This document shows, piece by piece, positions 14,411 to 21,532 of a stretch of 23,189 nt of DNA. The position numbers and the translations under genes were made by a program. Numbering within the stretch: position 1 is the first letter of the stretch; each line of letters opens with the position of its first letter. Origin of the DNA: Streptomycetales bacterium (GTDB lineage Bacteria > Actinomycetota > Actinomycetes > Prado026); NCBI GenBank assembly GCA_025361995.1, contig JANYIP010000195.1:1-23189 (forward strand), read 5' to 3'. The notes beneath the pieces were generated by a model that was given only the letters and a program-made list of their open reading frames with translations, was not told where the DNA came from and made no database searches.

Positions 14411-15994
14411 GTGGACGACACCTTTCACGTCTACGACACGACGTTGCGCGACGGCGCGCAGCAGGAGGGGCTCACCCTCACGGTCGGCGACAAGCTGACG
14501 ATCGCCCGTCACCTGGACAGCCTCGGCGTCGGCTTCATCGAGGGCGGCTGGCCCGGGGCGATCCCCAAGGACACCGAGTTCTTCTCCCGGGCTCGTACCG
14601 AGCTCGACCTGAAGCACGCGACGCTCGCTGCCTTCGGCTCGACCCGGCGGGCCGGCGCGGTCGCGGCCGACGACCCGATCGTGGTGGCGCTGCGGGAGTC
14701 CGGTGCGGCGGTGGTCACGCTGGTGGCCAAGGCCTACGACCGGCACGTCGAGCTCGCCCTGCGCACCACCCTGGCCGAGAACCTGGCGATGATCCGCGAC
14801 ACCGTGGAGCACCTGCGGGCCGAGGGTCAGCGGGTCTTCCTGGACGCGGAGCACTTCTTCGACGGGTACCGCTCGGACCCGGCGTACGCCGTGGAGGTCG
14901 TGCGGGTGGCCGCCGAGGCGGGCGCCGACGTGGTGGCGCTCTGCGACACCAACGGGGGCATGCTGCCCGACGAGCTCGCCGACGTCGTGGCCGAGGTGCT
15001 GGCCGCGTCCCAGGCCCGGCTCGGGATCCACTGCCACGACGACACGGCCTGCGCGGTGGCCAACACGCTCGCCGCGGTCGATGCCGGTGTCACGCACGTC
15101 CAGGGGACGGCGAACGGCTATGGCGAGCGGTCGGGCAACGCCAACCTCTTCAGCGTGGTGGCGAACCTGCAGCTGAAGAAGGGCCGGTCGGTCGTCCCGG
15201 CTGAGGCGCTCGCTGACATGACGCGGATCGCCCACGCGGTCTCCGAGGTCACCAACGTCTCGCCCAACCAGCACCAGCCGTACGTCGGGATGTCGGCCTT
15301 CGCCCACAAGGCCGGGCTGCACGCCAGCGCCATCAAGGTCGACCCGATGCTGTACCAGCACATCGACCCGGCGGCCGTGGGCAACGACATGCGCATGCTC
15401 GTCTCCGACATGGCCGGCCGCGCGTCGATCGAGCTCAAGGGCCGCGAGCTGGGCTACGACCTCGCTGGCGACCACGAGGTGCTGACCCGGGTCGTCGAGC
15501 GGGTCAAGGCGATGGAGGCTCGCGGTTTCACCTTCGAGGCGGCTGACGCCTCCTTCGAGCTGCTGCTGCGCGACGAGGTCGCGGGGGAGCGGCGCCGGCA
15601 CTTCTCCGTCGAGTCGTGGCGGGCCATCGTCGAGCAAGGACCCGACGGTGAGGTACGCAGCGAGGCGACCGTCAAGATCTATGCCGGCGGTGAGCGGATC
15701 GTGGCCACCGGGGAGGGCAACGGTCCGGTCAACGCGCTGGACCAGGCGCTCCGGCTTGGGCTGGCCCGGTCGTTCCCCGAGCTCGAGCGGCTCGAGCTCG
15801 TGGACTACAAGGTCCGCATCCTCGAGGGGTCGCAGGGCACGAGCGCCGTCACCCGGGTCCTGGTGGAGACCTCGGACGGCTCGACCGAGTGGGACACGGT
15901 CGGTGTGCACGAGAACGTGATCGCCGCCTCCTGGATGGCTCTCGAGGACGCCGTCGCGTACGGACTGCTCCGCGCCGGCCGGACCGCTGAGTGA
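14411..15994 (+). CDS. cimA: (R)-citramalate synthase
   Basis: It condenses pyruvate with acetyl-CoA to (R)-citramalate, the entry to threonine-independent isoleucine synthesis. The 527-residue protein has the HMGL-like TIM barrel of the isopropylmalate/homocitrate synthase family: DTTLRDGAQQEG (R13, D14), E146 in LDAEHFFDGY, metal histidines H206 and H208 in IHCHDD, and GTANGYGERSGNANL. A C-terminal LeuA-type allosteric domain follows (about 390-520). YDTTLRDGAQ, GGWPGAIPKD and HKAGLHASAIKVDP point to CimA rather than 2-isopropylmalate synthase, by family recognition. GTG 14411 follows GAGGAG (14396-14401). leuA is not in the window. The preceding leader suggests control by Leu/Ile supply. 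Confidence 0.9.
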   Translation: MDDTFHVYDTTLRDGAQQEGLTLTVGDKLTIARHLDSLGVGFIEGGWPGAIPKDTEFFSRARTELDLKHATLAAFGSTRRAGAVAADDPIVVALRESGAAVVTLVAKAYDRHVELALRTTLAENLAMIRDTVEHLRAEGQRVFLDAEHFFDGYRSDPAYAVEVVRVAAEAGADVVALCDTNGGMLPDELADVVAEVLAASQARLGIHCHDDTACAVANTLAAVDAGVTHVQGTANGYGERSGNANLFSVVANLQLKKGRSVVPAEALADMTRIAHAVSEVTNVSPNQHQPYVGMSAFAHKAGLHASAIKVDPMLYQHIDPAAVGNDMRMLVSDMAGRASIELKGRELGYDLAGDHEVLTRVVERVKAMEARGFTFEAADASFELLLRDEVAGERRRHFSVESWRAIVEQGPDGEVRSEATVKIYAGGERIVATGEGNGPVNALDQALRLGLARSFPELERLELVDYKVRILEGSQGTSAVTRVLVETSDGSTEWDTVGVHENVIAASWMALEDAVAYGLLRAGRTAE

Positions 15995-16026
15995 GCGGCC
16001 TGGGTTCGGGTCCCCGACCAGCCCGG

Positions 16027-16040
16027 TAACGTTGCGCCTC
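16027..16040 (+). promoter_or_regulatory. Probable leaderless promoter of the FAH-family gene and gltX
   Basis: GGTAACGT contains the -10 box TAACGT (16027-16032), which ends eight bases before GTG 16041, with no ribosome binding site between. A weak -35 candidate TTCGGG (16005-16010) lies 16 bases upstream. It would drive the FAH-like gene and the overlapping gltX. Confidence 0.5.
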
Positions 16041-16853
16041 GTGCGCATCGCGAGGTTCTCGACCACTGACCAGACCCCCAGGTACGGCGTCATCGAGGGC
16101 GACCCGGGTGCGCCGGACGCCGTCGTCACCGAGCTGGCCGGGTTTCCGCTCCCGCCGTTCGAGCTGAGCGGGACCCACCACCCGCTCGCGGAGGTCAAGC
16201 TGCTGGCCCCGGTCGTGGGCAGCAAGATCGTCGCGGTGGGCAAGAACTACGCCGAGCACGTCCGCGAGATGGGCGGTGACTCCCCGCCGGCCGAGCCGGT
16301 CCTCTTCCTCAAACCGTCGACCTCGGTGATCGGTCCCGGCGACGCGATCGTGCTGCCGGCGCTGAGCACCGAAGTCCACCACGAGGCCGAGCTGGCTGTC
16401 GTCATCGGAGGGATCGTCCGCCGGGTCCCGGTCGAGCGTGCGCTGGACGCCGTGCTCGGCTACACCTGCGCCAACGACGTGACCGCGCGCGACCTGCAGC
16501 GCAGCGACGGACAGTGGGCCAGGGCCAAGGGCTTCGACACGTTCTGCCCGCTCGGGCCGTGGATCGAGACCGAGCTGGACCCGGCCGACCTCGCGATCGA
16601 GTGCCGGGTCGACGGTGAGCTGCGTCAGTCCGGAAGCACGGCGGACCTGCTCCGCGGCGTCGCCGAGCTCATCGCGTACGCCAGCGCTGTGATGACGCTC
16701 CTGCCCGGCGACGTACTGCTGACCGGAACCCCGGCAGGCGTGGGCCCGATCAGGGCCGGGAACCGTGTGGACGTCACCATCGCGGGGATCGGCACCCTGA
16801 GCAACACCGTGATTGCTGACCCCGTGATCGGCGATGGAGGGTCCGACGCATGA
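16041..16853 (+). CDS. Fumarylacetoacetate hydrolase (FAH) family protein
   Basis: This 270-residue protein belongs to the FAH superfamily, which includes acylpyruvases, 2-oxo-hept-4-ene-1,7-dioate hydratase/isomerase and oxaloacetate decarboxylases, all Mg/Mn enzymes acting on 2-oxo acids. The metal-binding glutamates E115 and E117 (VHHEAELAVVIG) and D146 (CANDVTARDLQ) are visible, as are VGKNYAEHVREMG, KGFDTFCPLGPWI and LTGTPAGVGPI. A TTG at 16032 would add three residues, but GTG 16041 gives the usual N-terminus RIARFST and follows a TAACGT -10 box. Its stop overlaps the gltX start (ATGA), so the two are coupled. Its substrate is unknown; 2-oxo-acid repair or oxaloacetate decarboxylation are possibilities for a housekeeping member. 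Confidence 0.88.
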   Translation: MRIARFSTTDQTPRYGVIEGDPGAPDAVVTELAGFPLPPFELSGTHHPLAEVKLLAPVVGSKIVAVGKNYAEHVREMGGDSPPAEPVLFLKPSTSVIGPGDAIVLPALSTEVHHEAELAVVIGGIVRRVPVERALDAVLGYTCANDVTARDLQRSDGQWARAKGFDTFCPLGPWIETELDPADLAIECRVDGELRQSGSTADLLRGVAELIAYASAVMTLLPGDVLLTGTPAGVGPIRAGNRVDVTIAGIGTLSNTVIADPVIGDGGSDA

Positions 16854-18337
16854 GCGACGTCAGGGTTCGGTTCTGCCCGTCGCCGACGGGCAACCCGCAC
16901 GTCGGGCTGATCCGGACGGCGCTCTTCAACTGGGCGTACGCCCGGCACACCGGTGGCACGTTCGTCTTCCGCATCGAGGACACCGACGCCTCGCGCGACA
17001 GCGAGGAGAGCTACGCCCAGCTCCTGGACGCGCTGCGCTGGCTCGGGCTCGACTGGGACGAGGGTCCGGAGGTCGGCGGTGCCTACGGCCCGTACCGGCA
17101 GTCGCAGCGGCTGAACATCTACGCCGACGTCGCCCGCCGGCTGGTCGAGGGCGGGCACGCGTACGAGTCGTTCTCCACCCCCGAGGAGGTCGACGCGCGG
17201 CGCAAGGCGCGTGGCCAGGACACCAAGCTCGGGTACGACAACGCCGACCGCGACCTCACCGACGAGCAGAAGGCGGCCTTCCGCGCCGAAGGACGGCTCC
17301 CGGTGCTGCGGCTGCGGATGCCCGAAGGCGTGCTCGAGTGGGACGACCTCGTGCGCGGGCCGATCAGCTTCGCCCACGAGCACGTGCCTGACTTCGTCAT
17401 CGTCCGGGGCAACGGGGACCCGCTGTACACGCTGGTGAACCCGGTCGACGACGCCATGATGAAGATCACCCACGTGCTGCGCGGCGAGGACCTGCTCTCC
17501 TCGACGCCGCGCCAGCTCGCGCTCTACCAGGCGCTGGTCCAGATCGGTGTGGCCGAGTCGACGCCGCGGTTCGGCCACCTCCCCTACGTGATGGGTGAGG
17601 GCAACAAGAAGCTGTCCAAGCGTGATCCGCAGGCGGCGCTCAACCACTACCGCGAGCGGGGGTTCCTGCCCGAGGGCCTGCTCAACTACTTGGCGCTGCT
17701 GGGATGGTCAATGGGCGACGACGTCGAGATCTTCAGCCTGGCCGAGATGGCCGCGGCGTTCGAGCTCAGCCGGGTCAGCGCGAATCCGGCCCGCTTCGAC
17801 CTCAAGAAGTGTGAGGCCATCAACGGCGTGCACCTGCGGGCGCTGGCCCCCGACGACCTGGCGGACCGGATGCTGCCGTTCCTGCGCAGGTCCGGCGCGA
17901 TCGTCGGCGACCCGACTGCCCACCAGCTGCGCCTGCTCCACGCGGGCGCCCCGCTCGTGATCGAGCGCATGACCGTGCTCGAGGAGGCACCGGGGATGCT
18001 GGGCTTCCTCGTCATCGACCCGGACCGGTTCGTCGTCGAGGACGAGGCGGTGGCCGCGCTCGGCGATGGCACCCACGCCACCTTGGTCGCCGCCTACGAC
18101 GCGCTTGCCCCGCTGGCTGATGCGCCGGCGGGCTGGGTCACCGCTGCGATCGAGGCGGCTCTGCGGGGCTCGCTGGTCGACGGCCTCGGGTTGAAGCCCA
18201 AGGTCGCGTTCACCCCGGTGCGTGTCGCTGTCACCGGTCGCCGGGTGTCGCCGCCGCTCTTCGAGTCGATGGAGCTGCTCGGAGCCGAGCTCTCGCTCGC
18301 CAGGCTCGCGGCGCTGCGCGACCAGCTGGCCGGCTGA
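16850..18337 (+). CDS. gltX: Glutamyl-tRNA synthetase
   Basis: This class I synthetase attaches glutamate to tRNA. In the 495-residue protein the HIGH signature appears as HVGL (17-20) in SPTGNPHVGLIRTALFNW and the KMSKS signature as KLSKR (254-258). Catalytic-domain motifs FRIEDTD and VLRGEDLLSSTPRQ are present, followed by the helical anticodon-binding domain (about 330-495). Actinobacteria generally lack GlnRS, and their GluRS also mischarges tRNA-Gln for repair by GatCAB. The adjacent tRNA-Gln and tRNA-Glu fit that role, though discrimination cannot be read from the sequence. The ATG overlaps the FAH gene stop by four bases, and its ribosome binding site GGAGG (16836-16840) lies inside that gene. 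Confidence 0.97.
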   Translation: MSDVRVRFCPSPTGNPHVGLIRTALFNWAYARHTGGTFVFRIEDTDASRDSEESYAQLLDALRWLGLDWDEGPEVGGAYGPYRQSQRLNIYADVARRLVEGGHAYESFSTPEEVDARRKARGQDTKLGYDNADRDLTDEQKAAFRAEGRLPVLRLRMPEGVLEWDDLVRGPISFAHEHVPDFVIVRGNGDPLYTLVNPVDDAMMKITHVLRGEDLLSSTPRQLALYQALVQIGVAESTPRFGHLPYVMGEGNKKLSKRDPQAALNHYRERGFLPEGLLNYLALLGWSMGDDVEIFSLAEMAAAFELSRVSANPARFDLKKCEAINGVHLRALAPDDLADRMLPFLRRSGAIVGDPTAHQLRLLHAGAPLVIERMTVLEEAPGMLGFLVIDPDRFVVEDEAVAALGDGTHATLVAAYDALAPLADAPAGWVTAAIEAALRGSLVDGLGLKPKVAFTPVRVAVTGRRVSPPLFESMELLGAELSLARLAALRDQLAG

Positions 18338-18370
18338 GCCCGGCTTGCCCGGCTTGCCCGGCTTGCCCGG
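18338..18370 (+). repeat. Tandem 9-bp repeat after the gltX stop
   Basis: GCCCGGCTT occurs at 18338-18346, 18347-18355 and 18356-18364, with a partial fourth copy (GCCCGG, 18365-18370). It begins at the first base after the gltX TGA. In the HAD frame it would read as repeated GLP, but it lies upstream of the preferred HAD start. Confidence 0.85.
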
Positions 18371-18389
18371 TGCGGCCCGGTCGCGCCCG

Positions 18390-19130
18390 GTGTCGCCGCG
18401 TCAGCCGATCAAGGCCGTCCTCTTCGACGTGGACGACACCCTCGTCGACCACCGGCGGGCCCAGCGGGCCGGTCTGGTGGCCGGACTGGCCGGTGACGGC
18501 GTGGTCGCTGACGAGGCCGCCCACACGCGCTGGGGCGAGCTCGTCGACGCGACCTTCGCGCGATACCTCGCCGGGGAGCTGAGCTTCGACGAGCAGCGGC
18601 GGGTCCGCGTCCGCGCGATGACCGGGCGAGAACTGGACGACGCCGAGGCCGATGCCTGGACAGCCCGCAGCGTGGCCGGCTTCGAGGCCGGCCTCGCGCT
18701 GTACGACGACGCAGCGCCCACTCTTGATCAGCTGACCCAGCTGGCCCAGGTACGGAACCTCAAGCTTGGGGCCTTCTCCAACGTCGACGGCGGCTTCACC
18801 CGGCGCAAGCTCGAGCTGGTGGGCGTGCTCGACCGCTTCGACACCGTGCTGGGCATGGGGGAGGTGGCTGCGCCCAAGCCAGCCCCGGACCCCTTCCTGG
18901 CCCTCTGCGCTGCTCTGAAGGTCGAGCCATCGCAGGCGGTCCACGTGGGTGACCGCTGGGGCACGGACGCCGTCGCGGCCGCTGATGCCGGCCTGCTCGG
19001 AGTCTGGTTGGACCGCCCCGGCGCGCAGGGAGCCGGGCGACGTCCGGCCCCCGGTCACGGGCGCGACGACATCGTCGTCATCCAGTCCCTGACCGAGGTC
19101 GTTGAGCTCGTCCGGTTCGGCTCGCTTTGA
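18390..19130 (+). CDS. HAD superfamily hydrolase (subfamily IA type)
   Basis: This 246-residue putative phosphatase has the four HAD motifs: LFDVDDTLVD with nucleophile D13 and acid D15, FSNVDGG (motif II), AAPKPAPDPFL with the motif III lysine, and HVGDRWGTDAVAAADAGLLGVWLDR (motif IV with acidic pair and Asp). A helical cap lies between motifs I and II. Substrates of this family range from phosphoglycolate to nucleotides and sugar phosphates, so function is open. The frame is open back to 18222 inside gltX. GTG 18390 gives the normal short N-terminus, but no ribosome binding site precedes it, and TTG codons within the 9-bp repeats are alternatives. It is probably co-transcribed with gltX. 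Confidence 0.85.
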   Translation: MSPRQPIKAVLFDVDDTLVDHRRAQRAGLVAGLAGDGVVADEAAHTRWGELVDATFARYLAGELSFDEQRRVRVRAMTGRELDDAEADAWTARSVAGFEAGLALYDDAAPTLDQLTQLAQVRNLKLGAFSNVDGGFTRRKLELVGVLDRFDTVLGMGEVAAPKPAPDPFLALCAALKVEPSQAVHVGDRWGTDAVAAADAGLLGVWLDRPGAQGAGRRPAPGHGRDDIVVIQSLTEVVELVRFGSL

Positions 19131-19156
19131 TGGGGAGTGCGGCGATCAGGTACCCT
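19127..19156 (+). promoter_or_regulatory. Probable promoter of the tRNA-Gln/tRNA-Glu unit
   Basis: TTGATG (19127-19132, overlapping the HAD stop codon) and TACCCT (19151-19156) are 18 bases apart. Transcription would start near 19163, giving a leader of about 55 bases before tRNA-Gln. Confidence 0.45.
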
Positions 19157-19217
19157 CGACCTCGTTCGACCCGCCTCCGCTAGCCCTTTGCGAGCAATGG
19201 TGCGTCGGTGCAACCCA

Positions 19218-19289
19218 TGGGGTATGGGGTAATTGGCAGCCCGAGGGATTCTGGTTCCCTTAGTCTTGGTTCGAGTCCAGGTACCCCAG
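19218..19289 (+). tRNA. tRNA-Gln (anticodon CTG)
   Basis: The acceptor stem TGGGGTA (19218-19224) pairs perfectly with TACCCCA (19282-19288), with discriminator G19289. The anticodon stem AGGGA/TCCCT encloses the 7-base loop TTCTGGT, placing CTG at positions 34-36 (reads CAG). The T arm is CTTGG-TTCGAGT-CCAGG. The U1-A72 pair and G73 are typical glutamine identity elements. CCA is not encoded: the next base is C19290 and then tRNA-Glu begins. Confidence 0.95.
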
Positions 19290-19290
19290 C

Positions 19291-19366
19291 GGCCCCGTTG
19301 TGTAGCGGCCTAGCACGTCGCCCTCTCAAGGCGGTAGCGCGGGTTCGAATCCCGTCGGGGCTACCA
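19291..19366 (+). tRNA. tRNA-Glu (anticodon CTC)
   Basis: The acceptor GGCCCCG (19291-19297) pairs with CGGGGCT (19356-19362), the first pair being G-U. Discriminator A19363 and an encoded CCA (19364-19366) follow. The anticodon loop CTCTCAA is closed by TCGCC/GGCGG and gives CTC (reads GAG). The T arm GCGGG-TTCGAAT-CCCGT is standard apart from a terminal wobble. Only one base separates it from tRNA-Gln, so they are made as one precursor. Confidence 0.95.
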
Positions 19367-19371
19367 CACCG

Positions 19372-19402
19372 AAGGCCCAGGTCGATCGCTGACCTGGGCC
19401 TT
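19372..19402 (+). terminator. Terminator of the tRNA operon
   Basis: A 12-bp perfect stem, AAGGCCCAGGTC (19372-19383) with GACCTGGGCCTT (19391-19402), has the 7-base loop GATCGCT. A short TCGTGCGTTTTC follows. It starts five bases after tRNA-Glu and also lies just beyond the end of the convergent nickel transporter gene, so it may serve both. Confidence 0.85.
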
Positions 19403-19417
19403 TCGTGCGTTTTCGAG

Positions 19418-20551
19418 CTAGTCGGTGGCCGGCTCGATCTCGAGGTGGGCTTCCCACTTCTCCTCGATCCGGCCGAACTTCCAGACCGACAGCGCGATCA
19501 CCCAGGTCAGGATAAAGAGCCCGACGATCGCGAAGCCGACCATGTTCAGGTTGAGGTTGCCGATGGTCGCGAGGGGGCCAGACTCGATCTTCAGCCGGTC
19601 GGTCAGGATCGAGACCAGCTCGATGGTGCCGATGATGAGCGCCACCGCGACCGACAACCCGGTGATCGTGATGTTGTAGTACACCTTGCGCACCGGCTTC
19701 GAGAACGCCCAACCGTACGCGAAGTTCATGAAGCAGCCGTCGATGCTGTCGAGCAGGCTCATCCCGGCCGCGAAGAGGATCGGCAGGGTGAGGATCGCGT
19801 ACCAGGGCAGGGCGAATGCCGCCGCCCCACCAGCCAGGACCAGCAGGCCGACCTCGGTCGCGGTGTCAAAGCCCAGCCCGAACAGCAGGCCGACCAGGTA
19901 CATGTGCCACGGCTTGCGCACCGCCTTGGTCGCGCCGCCGAGGATGCGGTTCATGAACCCGCGGTTGTTGAGCTGGTGCTCCAGGGCGGCCTCGTCGAAA
20001 GAGCCGCTGCGCATCTGCCGGAACACTTTGAGGATCCCGAGCAGCACCACCAGGTTGAGGATGCCGATGATGAACAGGAAGAGGCCGGACACCGCCGTAC
20101 CCACCAGCCCGGTGACGCTGTGCAGGGTGGACGCGTCGCTGCCCACCTGGCCGGCCAGTGCGCGTACCCCGGCGGCGAGCAGGACGCACAGGGCGAAGAC
20201 GACGCTCGAGTGCCCGAGCGAGAACCAGAATCCGACCGACACCGGCCGCTTGCCGTCGGCCATCAGCTTGCGCGTGGTGTTGTCGATCGCCGCGATGTGG
20301 TCAGCGTCGAACGCGTGCCGCATCCCCAGGGTGTACGCGGTCAAGCCCAGCCCGACGCCAAAGACCTGGGTCGAGCTCACGTGGTAGTGGTGCGGAGCCA
20401 CGATGCCGATGAGCACGCCCCAGCCGACCACGTGCAGGAGCAGGACGAAGGCGGCCATGCCGCTGACCGAGGCCCACTCACCCGGGGTCAGCGCTTGCCG
20501 GACCCGCAGGTAGCGGGACGTGGAGGGCAAGGTCTGGGTAGCCACGCTCAT
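19418..20551 (-). CDS. Nickel/cobalt transporter, NiCoT (HoxN/NixA) family
   Basis: This integral membrane permease takes up Ni2+ and/or Co2+ with high affinity. The diagnostic signature RHAFDADHIAAIDN (residues 78-91 from the chosen start) is present, with GHSSVVF, LGFDTATEVGLL and GMSLLDSIDGCFMNFAYGWAF, the other conserved NiCoT segments. About eight hydrophobic membrane segments are evident, and the 377-residue length is normal. The frame can also start at ATG 20590 (390 residues). I prefer ATG 20551 because GAGG lies at a suitable distance before it and MSVATQTLPS is a more usual beginning; this is not decisive. It is monocistronic. A Nur-like box upstream suggests nickel-dependent repression. 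Ni versus Co preference cannot be read from the sequence. Confidence 0.93.
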   Translation of the reverse strand: MSVATQTLPSTSRYLRVRQALTPGEWASVSGMAAFVLLLHVVGWGVLIGIVAPHHYHVSSTQVFGVGLGLTAYTLGMRHAFDADHIAAIDNTTRKLMADGKRPVSVGFWFSLGHSSVVFALCVLLAAGVRALAGQVGSDASTLHSVTGLVGTAVSGLFLFIIGILNLVVLLGILKVFRQMRSGSFDEAALEHQLNNRGFMNRILGGATKAVRKPWHMYLVGLLFGLGFDTATEVGLLVLAGGAAAFALPWYAILTLPILFAAGMSLLDSIDGCFMNFAYGWAFSKPVRKVYYNITITGLSVAVALIIGTIELVSILTDRLKIESGPLATIGNLNLNMVGFAIVGLFILTWVIALSVWKFGRIEEKWEAHLEIEPATD

Positions 20552-20611
20552 GTCGCCTCGAACCCTCTCGTTGCCACTGTCCAGCCCCATTGCCTTTCAG
20601 GCCTGTCAGGG

Positions 20612-20651
20612 ACGCTATTGCAGGCTCACCGTTCTTGCCACTTGGAGGCAA
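20612..20651 (-). promoter_or_regulatory. Promoter region of the nickel transporter with a Nur-like box
   Basis: TTGCCA-CTTGG-AGGCAA (20635-20651) has inverted TTGC/GCAA ends in the 6-5-6 layout of the Streptomyces Nur box (tTGCaa-N5-ttGCAA). On the minus strand a -10-like TAGCGT reads 20617-20612. With a 17-base spacer its -35 hexamer (TGGCAA, 20640-20635) lies inside the box, so bound Nur would block RNA polymerase. Confidence 0.6.
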
Positions 20652-20698
20652 CAAGAGTTCAAAGAGCTGCGTGCGAGCGGTTCGGTACCGATCGCGTG

Positions 20699-20736
20699 CT
20701 GGATTGGTTCAGGAGGACTGGATTGGTTCAGGACGA
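20699..20736. repeat. Two tandem 19-bp repeats after the ndgR stop
   Basis: CTGGATTGGTTCAGGAGGA (20699-20717) is followed directly by a copy with one difference (20718-20736). On the minus strand it lies five bases beyond the ndgR stop codon and well upstream of the nickel transporter promoter. Confidence 0.85.
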
Positions 20737-20741
20737 GGGCG

Positions 20742-21461
20742 TCAGGTCGCGTTGCGGCGGAGGGCTTCGGTCAGCCGGTTTCCGGCGGCCAGCACGGCGG
20801 CTGCGTGCAGCCGACCTGGCGTACGTGAGAGCCGCTCGAGCGGGCCAGAGACCGAGACCGCCGCGACCACACGACCCGAAGGGGCGCGCACCGCTGCGGA
20901 CACCGACGCGACGCCCGGCTCGCGCTCGCCGACGCTTTGCGCCCAGCCGCGTCGTCGTACGCCGGCCAGCATGGTGGCGGTGAAGCGCGCGCCCATGAGG
21001 CCGCGGTGCAGGCGGTCGGGCTCCTCCCAGGCGAGCAAGGTCTGGGCGGCCGACCCGGCTTGCATGGACAGCACACTGCCGATGGGGACGCTGTCGCGCA
21101 GCCCGTGCAGGCGCTCGGCCGCGGCCACGCAGATCCGGTCGTCGCCCTGCCGCCGGTAGAGCTGCGCGCTCTCGCCGGTGGTCTCGAGCAGCCAGGACAG
21201 GACCGGACCGGCCGCGGCGATCAGGCGGTCCTCGCCGGCCGCCGCCGCCAGCTCGGCGAGGCGTGGGCCCAGGACGAACCGGCCCTGCAGGTCGCGGGTC
21301 ACCAGCCGGTGGTACTCCAGTGCGACAGCGAGCCGGTGGGCAGTGGGTCGGGCGAGACCGGTGGCATGGACCAGGCCCGCGAGGGTCTGCGGGCCTGGCT
21401 CGAGCGCAGAAAGCACGAGCGCGGCCTTGTCCAGGACGCCGACTCCGCTAGTGTTGTCCAT
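20742..21461 (-). CDS. ndgR: IclR-family transcriptional regulator, NdgR/LtbR type
   Basis: This 239-residue regulator has an N-terminal winged helix-turn-helix (about 10-70, TLAGLVHATGLARPTAHRLAVALEYHRLV) and a C-terminal IclR effector domain (about 75-235, with GESAQLYRRQGDDRICVAAAE and GEREPGVASVSAAVR). The N-terminus MDNTSGVGVLDKAALVLSAL is nearly that of Streptomyces NdgR and close to corynebacterial LtbR, which control leuCD and other amino acid genes and are likewise divergent from leuC. It probably responds to an amino acid or pathway intermediate. The ATG sits six bases after the -10 box TAGTAT with no ribosome binding site, indicating a leaderless mRNA. No residue required for the fold appears missing. 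Confidence 0.93.
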   Translation of the reverse strand: MDNTSGVGVLDKAALVLSALEPGPQTLAGLVHATGLARPTAHRLAVALEYHRLVTRDLQGRFVLGPRLAELAAAAGEDRLIAAAGPVLSWLLETTGESAQLYRRQGDDRICVAAAERLHGLRDSVPIGSVLSMQAGSAAQTLLAWEEPDRLHRGLMGARFTATMLAGVRRRGWAQSVGEREPGVASVSAAVRAPSGRVVAAVSVSGPLERLSRTPGRLHAAAVLAAGNRLTEALRRNAT

Positions 21462-21496
21462 GTACCGATACTACCGTCTCGACATGCGAGACGCCA
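21462..21496. promoter_or_regulatory. ndgR-leuC divergent promoter and candidate NdgR operator
   Basis: The perfect 7-5-7 inverted repeat CGTCTCGACATGCGAGACG lies at 21475-21493. The ndgR -10 box TAGTAT (minus strand, 21473-21468) ends one base from it, and a leuC-side -10-like TACCGT (21472-21477) overlaps it. A protein bound here would affect both promoters, as expected of an autoregulated IclR regulator controlling leuCD. Confidence 0.65.
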
Positions 21497-21532
21497 GTGC
21501 TCAGTCCGACGCAGCTAGCACGAGAGGTCACC

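Noticed and set aside
14255..16243. A 662-codon minus-strand frame opposite cimA
   Set aside because: No motif; it covers the cimA leader, which has its own structured RNA features.
19131..19217. Small gene between the HAD gene and tRNA-Gln
   Set aside because: No start with a ribosome binding site and no stable frame; it reads as the promoter and leader of the tRNA unit.
21497..21532. Upstream GTG start for leuC
   Set aside because: The 12 extra residues are not LeuC-like and there is no ribosome binding site; ATG 21533 has GAGAGG at good spacing.
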